Positions 54,901 through 64,000 of a stretch of 64,000 nt of DNA are shown here, one piece after another (position 1 is the first letter of the stretch; the number at the start of each line of letters is the position of its first letter). Source of the DNA: Echria macrotheca (Eukaryota > Ascomycota > Sordariomycetes > Sordariales > Schizotheciaceae). The position numbers and the translations under genes were made by a program. The notes under the pieces are model-generated. The model did not search any database, was not told where the DNA came from, and saw only the letters and a list, made by a program, of their open reading frames with translations. The DNA lies in contig MU839838.1 of the NCBI GenBank assembly GCA_030411725.1, forward strand, positions 310,001 through 374,000, given 5' to 3'.

Positions 54901-57900
54901 TTACTCATCGTCCTCGACATCCGTAAAGTAGTCAAACTCTCCCGGAACCGGCGCCTCCTCGTCGCCCTCACCGTCCTCATCCACCGCCGTGAGCACACCC
55001 GCAGCGGCTGCCGCTCCACTGCCGCTGCCGCTGCCCGTCCCCGATTCTGCCATTCGCACGAGATCGTTGAGATCCTGCGCGTCGCCACCGCCAGCCCGCC
55101 GCACCGCCTGCGCAAGCGCCGACTGCCTCGGCGTCGCCCCGGCCGCGGCGGCACCTGCCACAGGCGCCCTCTCCGTCGTCATCTTTTGAAGCTTCTCTTC
55201 GATAAGAGACTTGGGCTGGTCAGGCTGCGTGTCGTGCAAAAGGAGGGGTCCACCAGTAGGCTGATAAAGTTAGCAAACGAATACAAATGTGACAAACTAG
55301 GACATACCTTCTTCACGGGCTTGTACCGCCCGGCAGGGAAGCTGATGTACTTGAGCTGGCCCGGGAGAACACGAGACATGTTCTCAATCTCGTATCCAAC
55401 CTTTTCCTTATCGGCCTTCTTCTTAGCCTCAGACGCGTCCTTGTCGGCCGATTCGCCGTCTTTCTTGTCCTTGGCCTCATCCGACTTGACCTTATCGTCA
55501 TCGATATCCATCTTATCACCTGACGACGCGGTAGGCTTTACGATAGGCGTCGAGTCCATATCCATGCTCTCACGACGTTGCGCACGCTCCTTCTTCTGAG
55601 CACGGCGCTTGGCCTGGGCGGTAGTAGATAGAACAGCCGTCGTAACCAGTTTGGGGCCCTCCTCGGCCTTGACCTCCTGCTCGGGCGGATAGTCAAAGAG
55701 GCTCGGGCGCGTCGCACAGTGGAACTTGAAGCTGGGGATCTCGAGGTTGTCGTCGAGGCCGATGATGGACGTCGGCACGAAGCTGAGCGCGAGGAAATGC
55801 GTGAACGGGAACCAGTACCAGTACTGCGTGAAGACAGCCATGCCCACGATGCCAGCCATGTTCAAATTCCCCGTCTGCGTCTGGAGGCCGATCGTGCAGT
55901 TACGGCCGCCGGCGTCGATGATGCCGAGGGCCAGAGAAGCACCAAACTTGGTCATGGCATCCTCATGGCGATCACCCACCACCTTCTTCAGCGTCTTCCG
56001 GATCGCCGCCACCTTGGGGTTCATGACCTCGTTCTGCTGCACCATGATCATGGCGAGGGCGATAAGCGCACCCTGTCGGACAAAGTCGGTCGGGTCCTTC
56101 ATCATGGGCTCAAGCAGGTCGATGGCCTCGTCGAGACCGGTTCCGGCGCACGAGATGCCCAGGGCCATGGCCGAGCCGTAGCGAACATGCGGGTTGTAGG
56201 ACTCGGCGAGGAGCTCCACCATGCGCGGCACACTTCCAGGCTTCCGGAACAGGATGAATCCCAAGCTCATGACGGCGATCCGCCGCACATCGTCGTTCAC
56301 GTCGCTGACAGCGAAGTGGAGGAGCTTGCGGATTGCCTTGTTGCTTCCGGTTCCACAGTACGCCAGGGCGACCGTGAGGATACCGCCGTATCGCAGCGTC
56401 GGGTCGGGATCGTTCAACAAGCCTTCGATCATCACGTCTGCGCCTTCTTGCCGCCCGAACATAATCAGAGCCATGCCCACAGCGCAGCCCCGGACAATCT
56501 TCTCGTGCGTCGTGTCGTGAGCATACTGGAACATAGTCTCAAGCGCCTTGGCATTGCCTGTTCCGAGCATGATCAGACCCATCGCAACACCAACGGCCTC
56601 ACCGTTCAACGCCGAATCAGCAAAGAGAACCTTGGTAAGGTCGTCGTAAATCTGGGCGTTTCCGGTAGCCATCCCGGCAAGTCCAAGACCGAGAGCGCCG
56701 CCATGCTGGATGACCTCGATATCGGTGGCCGTGAACATGGTGCGGAGATAGTTAAGCTCCTGGACACCCTGGTTGGCATGAATGAGGCCGTAGGCGTACA
56801 GGGCACCGCCCTGGCTATAAGGAGACCCACTGAGTCCAGTTCCCTTGGGAAGGTAGGGTTCGAGGAGCTTGCGTGATTGGGACAAGTTCCCGTGATGAAT
56901 GACACCCAGCGCAGCCGTAGCCGTAAACTTCGACCAGTTAATTGCCTTGCCGAGCCACTCCAGGTTATCCCTGAAGAATTTGTCGTTGGTGGTGCCTGCA
57001 TTCATGAACGCGTTGCAGAATGTCAACGCCGAGTGGAAAATCGAATTGCGGCTCTCCAAGCTGTCTCGGACCTTGTTCAGGATGCTGAGGTCGGTGTGGT
57101 TGTTACGATAGAGGAATTCGAGGTTCAGCTGGATGGCCTTGCCGCCGTCGAGGATAGAGCGGATATTGTCGTACGCCTTGACAAGGTCTTCCGACAGCGC
57201 CTCGGCGGAATCCTCCTGGTTCTCGACAAGGGGTGCACTCTCGTCGGCAGCTTTCTCGCCAGACGACTCCGCGGGCCCGCTCGACGGCAGGGATTTGATG
57301 ACCTTGGTGAGGAACTCCTGCGTGCCATTATCGTAGAGATCGAAGGCGATCTGATAAGCAATCGCCCTCGCATTCGGGTCTTGGTTGCTGAGCAGTTGCT
57401 TGAGCAGCACCGAGGCTTCCTGGTCCGAGTCGAGATAGACGACGCATTTAGCGATCGCAAACCAGTCGGGATTCTGGATCTCATTGAGCAGGTCTAGCAC
57501 GAGGCGCAGAATTTCGGTTCGGAGGCCGCGCTCCTGCACGACGTCCATGCAGATGCTGAGCGCATAATCCATAAGCTCCTCGGCAGACCCTTGAGCAGGC
57601 TCCTGGCCCTTGCCCTTGGCCCGCTTGCCATCCTCGCTCGATCTCTTGATCACGCGCCGGAGGACATCCAGGTTCTTGGCTTCAACCGCGATTCCCACCA
57701 CCTGCCGATACTTGCCGTCCCTCAGACAAGCCTCGAAGAGACGTTCGATAACACCCTGCAGAGCCGCCTGGGTCTTGTCGTCCGTAATCTGAGCAACCGA
57801 TGCGGAGCGACCCTCCTTGGCAGGCTGGAAGGTCGGGTCGAGGATCGTGTTGTCGGTAGAATCGCGGGACAGGAGCGACTTGGACGGGAGCGTCGACTGG

Positions 57901-58405
57901 GAGAAAGGCGTCGTGGGTGAGATAAGAGCGGCGCCCTCCACGACGCTTCCAAACGTCGTCATGAGCGCGGGCAGATCGCTCTTAGCCTGCTTTGTGGGCT
58001 TGTGGCGGGCCGACGAGACGGCGATGTACTGGTCGATGCACTTGGAGATGATGGTTTCCTCGAACTCGCCGGGCGCATCGAGCTTGAAGAGCGGGCCCGC
58101 GGCCAGCGCAAACGTCATGCTTTCATTATAAGCCTGGAGATGGAAGTAGGTCTTGGCCAGGACGAGAGCGGCGAGCTGGCGTTCGGGGAACGACTCGTCT
58201 TCGTAGAGAGCCTCACTACCAAAGTCAGTATGCCCCACGGCACAAGAGAATGATGCAAGACGCACATCTGGCTCAGCGCGCCAGCTACCTCGGTCCACAC
58301 CGTGTCAATGTCATCGTTGAGCGTCTTGAGGGCGAAAGCCTTGAGCTCCGTCTCCTCGTCGGCGAGAAACGCCAGAATTCCTCGGGCAGACACGAGGCCA
58401 GGCAT
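54901..58405 (-). CDS. RPN2: 26S proteasome regulatory subunit Rpn2
   Basis: Exons 58405-58266, 58215-55308 and 55260-54901 join across introns of 50 and 47 bases to give 1135 residues. Rpn2 is the large scaffold subunit of the 19S regulatory particle base. The N-terminus MPGLVSARGILAFLADEE and the following EALYEDESFPERQLAALVLAK match the family. The central toroid of proteasome/cyclosome repeats is evident from about 410 to 800 (ATAALGVIHHGNLSQ; GGALYAYGLIHANQG; GGALGLGLAGMATGN; AVGVAMGLIMLGTGN; RYGGILTVALAYCGTG; RYGSAMALGISCAGTG). An acidic/lysine-rich insert precedes YEIENMSRVLPGQLKYI. The last exon encodes GGPLLLHDTQPDQPKSLIEEKL and an acidic tail ending DYFTDVEDDE, a region that binds ubiquitin receptors in the family. 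It is divergent from CET1. Confidence 0.97.
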
Positions 58406-59609
58406 TGCGACAGGCTGCGCACAGGCGACGACAAACGGATCCGCGAAGTCGATTAATGGATGATGGATGCGGTGTCGCGATCGGTACAGCGCAAGAGTAA
58501 AGTGAGCTGTTGAGGACGGAAGTCGGAGTCGAGAGAGCTGATGGTTTCTGTGGATCCAGGGCGAAGCGCGCCTCATCCACGTCAGGAAGCTCCTGCCTTG
58601 CGTCCCGATTAGGTAAGCTCATTTTGGACGAAGCCGCCGGAGGCGAAGATGTTCCATTCCATGGTTAGTTATCTCTGGACCCACAACAGCTCCAAGCAAT
58701 CAATCGTGCTGGCTAGTCCCCTTTGGGCTAGCCCTCTTTGGTCCTCTGGCAATTGGTGACCGGTTTGGGGCTGCCAGAGGCGGAAATTTTTTGGCGGTTC
58801 TGTTCGCTGGGTGGCAGCCGTTGGTCGTTGGCCGTTGGCAGAGCTCCTGAAGCTCCTCGTACTCCGTAACACTGGCCGTCGCAACGCCGCCATCATAGGC
58901 CAGCAGCGCGGCAAGACGGATTCACAAAAACCCAAACTGTCTGTAAACTCGTGTCATTTCGCATTTGTCCGGCATACGGCGGCGCAGATGGAAAGCGACC
59001 AGGCTCGCCGCGTGCGGACTCTGCGCCATTGTTAGACGGCCCCTTCGTCTCAGGCGGAGGCGGGACGCTGCTTGCTTCTGCTGCTGCGAGCCCAGCAGGC
59101 CAAGCACATGCGCGGGCCACCTTGGGAACCCAGGCCAGAATCCACATTGGTAGAATCCGTCGCTGGTTGCGCACACATCAACCATTTTGGCTCTTCCCAC
59201 GCAGCGCGCGATTGCGGTAGCATGTCATGATGATGCCGTCGCTCGCGCTGTAAGTCTCGAGCCGCTCTTTATCCCGCTGGATTTTTCGTGAAATGGGATC
59301 GCAGCCCGGCGCCCCCTCCGTCCGCGACCATCGAGCCTTGACCAACGCACGACACGACGATGTGACGCCGTTTGCCGCACTTTCAGACCTCGAATCACGA
59401 CCGTACAGCGTCCCAACGTCTTCGCGCGCGCCCGCAATCGCGACGGACCACGATCCATCTGCCCGCCGGCCTAATTCGATGAGCTGCCGGACTGGGCGCC
59501 GCCAAATAGCGACGAACTAGACGCTGCGCGATTGTCGAGCTGCCGCGTCAGAGCTTGGGACTAAGGCGAGAAGGGAGGATATAGTCAGCGCCGGACTGGA
59601 GCTTTCACG
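58406..59609. other. bidirectional upstream region of RPN2 and CET1
   Basis: This 1.2 kb between divergent ATGs shows no gene. GGTGGCAGC at 58810-58818 resembles the yeast proteasome element GGTGGCAAA at seven of nine positions, which is weak evidence on its own. Confidence 0.5.
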
Positions 59610-62243
59610 ATGGATCTCAGGGGAATGCTAAACGATAACGGGCCGAGCGCCTCGACACCGAGTAAGCCGCCGCCGCCGATCCAACACGCACCGCCTCCGC
59701 CGATGCCCTCGACGCCGGTGCAAACGAACTCGCACCAACCATTCCGCGACTACAGCCAGACGCAGCCGTCGCCAGGCCGCCACATCTCGCTGGACTACGG
59801 CCTGCAGCCGGCGCCGCCTGGGGCCTACGCGTCACCGCCTCCGCCGTATCAGACACCGTCGGGTCCGTACCCGAACCGGCCTGCGCCGCCTCCGCCGCCG
59901 CCGTTACAACAGATTGCGCCCAATGACCTCCGATCGCCGAGCATCGCGTCCGGCCCCGGGCCGTCGCCCTACCGGCAGACGCCGACGTCATCGATCAGTG
60001 CAGCCAGCGGCGGGTATCCTTTCCCCCCGCAGCAGACGCCGACGAGCCCTGTGCAACGGCAGCAATACCCGCCGCTCAGCGCATACCACAGAGACAGCTT
60101 CCCGCAGCCCTCGGTACCCGTGGGTATGACGGGCCCGCCCGGCAGTGTCTCGTATATGCAGGGACAGCAGGTTCCTCAGACCCCTCCGGTTGCCACGCCG
60201 GGCGGACACGCTTACCCTCACCAGCGCTCGCAATCGACGCACTCGACGCCGACGCCAACGAGCGCGCAGAGCCAGCACGCGCAGTATGGCGCGCCCTTTG
60301 TCCAGGGCAGTCCTGTGGCGACGCATCACCCACTGCCACAGATGGAGCCTCAACCGCACCGGCCATCGTCTCAACCCCCCACTCCTGTGGCGGCTCCTTT
60401 GTCTCGACCGGGCCAGACACTAAACTTTAGCCAGCCGCCTAGCCCGTACCAACAGCGAGGAGCCGCAACGTCCTATCCACATGCAAATGCGCACAACCAT
60501 ATATCCCCTCCGCCGCCCGTAGCCTCCTCTCTTCCTCCTTCGCTTTCTCGCCATCCCAGCTCGACCATTTACGACCCGCTCAGCCAAGACCCACACCGCA
60601 GGTCGCAGTCGCACGGAGACAGAGACCGGAGCATTAGCGTGAGCCCTAAAACTCGTGTTCCCAGTCTGCCGACCAGTGCCGACCGCCCAGGAACATCTAT
60701 TTCCGACTCGGACCCACGTCACCCGTACCCTTCTCCCGCCATGAATACCATTACAAAGCCGGTGCTGGACGCCGAGAGGGCCGTCACGCCCGCGAAACGC
60801 AAGCTGGAAGACAGGGAACTGCACCTGGACGAGCTAGAGCGACGCGAGGTCCGTCCCCCTCCGTTCGAGGACATGAACGGCCGACCGCCCCGACCCGACA
60901 TCCCACATGCGACGATCGCGCGGGTGCAGTCGCACCAACCGCAACAGCCGCTCCAGAAAAAGAGGAGGATATACAAGAATCCGCCCGTTTGGGCCCAGAC
61001 CCTGCGAGGTGGCCAGGTTCCTAGCAACCCAAACCACACGCTGTACCGGCCAGTTCAGCACGGGGCTCCTCAGATCAACGGCAAGGCCGACAGCTTGTCC
61101 AGTCGGCACGCATCACCCGAAGAGAAGCGAGCCATGCCCGCGCCCCAGCAACCGGCTGCCGGGCCTCCACCGCCAGCGGTCCTCGAGCCCAACCCGTTAG
61201 AATCGCTGCTGGGCCCGTGGGAACCCAGCATTACGCCCGAAGTCCCACAATCCGGCATAACCAAGGCTGTTGCCGACTTTCTGTTCCAGAATATTCTTCT
61301 GCACTCCGACCTCAACCAGATCAAAAGCCTCGGGGTGAACTTTGAGATTGAGGCCAAACTCGGCACGCTGGTAGACCGCCACACCGGTCAACGCGTTAAT
61401 TTCGGCGTCATGACTGAGTGTGTCGTCCGTGACTCTAGCGACCTCAACTTCCGTAGCAGCATGAGCGAGGTAGGTGTTCCGGGTCAATCCCAGGCCATCC
61501 GTGATGCTAACATATCCTAGGCGCAACATCAGGCGTATAACCAGTTTCTCAACTCGGAGGTGACACAGGCATATCCACTGAACAAAGCCAACCAGGGCCG
61601 TCCACGTCCGCGTCTAGAAATCAAATACAAGCACCGATACGAGATCGACAAGTTCTTCGAGCTACCACCCCACGTCCGCGACCGCACGCTTCCCGCCTGC
61701 GTCGCGATGCCTCTCGCGGCCCGCAAGCACGGTGCCAAGGTGCGCGTCACGCACGACGCAAGGACCAACGAACTCCTCGCCAAGATCGTCAAGGCCCGCG
61801 TGGCCGATATCAACATCCACTTCCCCGAGTACACGCTCGACTGTCGTATCAGCATCAACCTCGAGATGGACTGGAATGGCAGCGTGGCGGAGCTCGAGCA
61901 GATGGCGACGGCGACCCGGACGTCGCCGAGCCGCAATAAAGACAGGCTGAGCTACAAGCATGGGCCATACCAGATCGACCTAACTCAGGTCACGCAGGTT
62001 CCTCAGGGGCCAAATGTGAGTTTTATGTCTTGTTCGTTGGGATGAAACGATGCTGACCAGTGTGGACAGAATTCTCGGCAGGACAAGGAGCACGAGCTCG
62101 AGATCGAGGTGGCGCCGGAGGTGCTAATCGACCAGGGCAACCGTGTCAAGGAGGGCAAGCCACATGCCTACGTGGAGTTGGTGGAAGGGTTTATTAACAA
62201 CATCCGCGTGCTTGGGAGGGAAGCTTCGAACTTTTCGGCGTAG
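59610..62243 (+). CDS. CET1: mRNA-capping enzyme RNA 5'-triphosphatase (Cet1 type)
   Basis: Exons 59610-61469, 61521-62015 and 62070-62243 join across introns of 51 and 54 bases to give 842 residues. The enzyme removes the gamma phosphate from nascent mRNA before guanylylation. The first ~480 residues are a Pro/Ser/Gln-rich disordered region, unusually long compared with yeast Cet1. KKRRIYKNPPVWAQ is the conserved segment that contacts the guanylyltransferase in this family. The tunnel-fold metal-dependent triphosphatase domain follows: GVNFEIEAKLGTL (metal-binding glutamates), RPRLEIKYKHRYEIDKFFEL, KVRVTHD, DCRISINLEMDW, RLSYKHGPYQIDLTQV and ELEIEVAPEVL, the last carrying the second glutamate pair. 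It ends with FINNIRVLGREAS. Family assignment is firm. Confidence 0.95.
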
Positions 62244-62947
62244 AGTGCAGGCACGCGGGATGTGGAGTCTGAGTGTTATTAGGGATTACCGGGGCCGTGT
62301 TGCATATGTGCAACATGGCCCTCCTTTCTAATGTTTGTTTTTCCTAGCGTCGAAAACCCCAAAAGGTGGTGTCTGTGTTCTGTGTTAAGCGTTTTTTTTT
62401 ATCTGGAGGGCTTGGTCTGGGCAGCTTATTTTTCTACTAGATACCATGTTTTAGGAGTACAGCGTCCAACAAAACAGGGCATTTCTAGAGATCCAACCTG
62501 GTATTTATGGGGTCTGGTTCCCTGGGGCAGGAAGTGGAGGTCGGAGAATTACCGGCCTCGGGTGCCGTCTCCCGAGCCGTGGTGTCATTGGCGTCAGAAC
62601 ATGGTTGCATGGTAATCCCGTTCGAATACCGGTACAGTCTTGAATGATTTGATCATGCTCTCGCTGCAAAAGTACAAAGCTGTCGGGGGTTATCGCGTTA
62701 GTGATTTACACTAAGATAGTGTGACCCATGGTGTTGATCCGCCAGATTGCTCATCGACTACTGGTTCTGACGTGATTGGGTTGGTCCGCAAAGACGCCAT
62801 CTTGCAACATACCTAGCCGGAGCCGGAGCGGGAGGGCGGCTTCGGATCCTACTATTTGAGCCGTGTCTGCCGTCCTCACCCAAGTTACTCCTCACTGTTC
62901 ACTCTCGTCTCCTATTTTTCAACGACTCCCAGAATTCAATTATCAAA
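62244..62947. other. intergenic, no gene recognised
   Basis: This 0.7 kb holds the CET1 3' end and the promoter of the NmrA-like gene. A TATTTGAG near 62852 and a CT/CA-rich leader precede the ATG at 62948. No repeat or RNA gene was recognised. Confidence 0.5.
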
Positions 62948-63967
62948 ATGGTCTCCATCAAGACGGTTGCTGTCCTCGGTGTAAGTCTCCATCAGAATCA
63001 AAACCTGGAATGATAACGCTGATATCCAGAATAGGGCTCTGGCAATCTAGGCCCGGCCATTGTAAAAGAACTCATCGCTGCCGGCTTCACAGTCACAGCC
63101 CTCACGCGCGAGGGATCAACCTCCACTTTTCCGGAGATCGATGGCCTGACGGTCAAAAAGGTGGACTACACCTCGTTTGATTCTCTCCGGGACGCCTTCA
63201 CGGGCCAGGATGCCGTCGTCTCCGTCGTGGCCACAGCGGCCATCGGTGTCCAGAACGTCGCTATTGACGCGGCCGTCGCGGCTGGGGTCAAGCGATTCAT
63301 CCCGTCTGAATTCGGAGTGAACACGCGCAAGACGCAGGGCCTGCCGATTGGCAAGATCCTGGCGGGGAAGGTGAGCGTGGTGGATTATCTAGACGAGAAG
63401 GCGAAGCAGAATGAGGGGTTTAGCTGGACGGGTTTGTCGACGGGCTTGTTTTTTGACTGGGTATGTTTTTCCTTCTCTTTCATCGGCGTTGGGGGCTAAT
63501 ATCGGGTGAAGGGCCTCAAAGTTGGGTCTATTGGGGTCAACGTCAAGGACAAAACGGCGACCATCGTCGACTCGGGGAATGAAAAGTTCCAGACGAGCAA
63601 TCTTGCACATATCGGACGAGCTGTTGCGGGCATTTTGAAGCATCCGGATGAGACGGCGAATAAGTATCTGGCTACGGCGTCGTTCAACCCGAGCCAGAAT
63701 GAGATTGTGGGGATTGTTGAGGAGTTGACGGGGGAGAAGTATAACGTGACGAGGCTCAAGTCGGAGGATCTGTGGAAGGCGGGTGAGGAGAAGCTTGCAC
63801 GTGGGGATTTCCGTGCGTTTGGTGACTTTTTGAAGGTGTGGAACCACGCGGATGGGATTGGACATGCGGTTGAGGGGAGCGAGAGTGCGAATGAGTTGCT
63901 CGGTGTGCCGTACGAGGATTTGAGAGAGACGTTGAAGGCGTATTTGACACGGGTTGGGGCTATTTAG
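62948..63967 (+). CDS. NmrA/isoflavone reductase-like NAD(P)-dependent protein
   Basis: Exons 62948-62980, 63035-63460 and 63512-63967 join across introns of 54 and 51 bases to give 304 residues. The first exon encodes only MVSIKTVAVLG, and the join completes the nucleotide-binding motif VLGGSGNLGP, the GxGxxG form of the NmrA/PCBER (isoflavone reductase-like) branch of atypical short-chain dehydrogenases. TALTREGS, the usual NADPH-binding Arg position, and AAVAAGVKRFIPSEFGVN, the hallmark of this branch, follow. A Lys in the region of GLPIGKILAGK could be the catalytic lysine. Fungal members reduce small aromatic or other carbonyl-type compounds or act as redox sensors. No pathway partners are nearby, so the substrate is unknown. 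Confidence 0.9.
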
Positions 63968-64000
63968 GTGACCTGGTGTCACCGATGGTAGTAGGATAGC

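Noticed and set aside
58810..58818. PACE proteasome element upstream of RPN2
   Set aside because: Only seven of nine bases match and it is 405 bases from the ATG; chance cannot be excluded.
1..64000. Secondary-metabolite gene cluster
   Set aside because: The transcription factor, MFS and reductase-like genes are scattered among housekeeping genes, and no backbone synthase is present.
1..64000. CRISPR array or bacterial operon
   Set aside because: No regularly spaced repeats of that type, and the intron-rich eukaryotic gene structure rules it out.

Overview
The window is nuclear DNA from a filamentous ascomycete. Genes lie on both strands, most are interrupted by short GT..AG introns (about 45-80 bases, usually with a CTAAC or CTGAC branch-like sequence), and coding regions are GC-rich. 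Plant-cell-wall enzymes (GH79, AA9, CE15) and a CE15 protein that closely resembles the characterised thermophilic Sordariales enzyme (from memory) suggest Sordariomycetes, probably Sordariales/Chaetomiaceae. No rRNA, convincing tRNA, CRISPR or phage feature was seen. Exon joins were placed by hand so that each total length is a multiple of three and family motifs stay in frame.

Left part (1-25.4 kb). A 5'-truncated GH79 glycosidase is followed by a C2H2-like hypothetical gene, then a gene-poor 4.2 kb that holds one cysteine-rich gene with a broken reading frame (about 5.45-5.97 kb). Next come an IKS1-type kinase, a secreted or lumenal purine nucleoside permease-like protein, an 87-residue secreted cysteine-rich protein with its own TATA box, a probable mitochondrial one-pass membrane protein, a Zn2Cys6 transcription factor, an NAD(P)-binding reductase-like protein and a LysM-CBM18 cell-wall protein with a Thr/Val-rich stalk.

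Middle part (25.9-45.6 kb) is mostly housekeeping: an alpha/beta hydrolase, N-myristoyltransferase divergent from a conserved membrane protein, an ABHD12-like hydrolase divergent from SWC3 (SWR1 complex), SPT5, PBDC1 and a STE6-type ABC transporter. The NMT1 and SPT5 promoters carry the same 13-base telomere-like element in the same orientation relative to the gene. A foldback, MITE-like element sits between SPT5 and PBDC1.

Right part (45.9-64 kb). An AA9 lytic polysaccharide monooxygenase and a CE15 glucuronoyl esterase are divergently arranged around a 1.5 kb shared upstream region, a plausible lignocellulose-response pair. Then come an MFS transporter with three copies of a 14-base motif upstream, a DUF1769 protein, the proteasome subunit RPN2 divergent from the mRNA-capping RNA triphosphatase CET1, and an NmrA/isoflavone-reductase-like protein.

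No single novel multi-gene system is evident. The best leads are the foldback element, the broken cysteine-rich gene, the AA9/CE15 divergent pair, the triple repeat upstream of the MFS gene and the small secreted protein.
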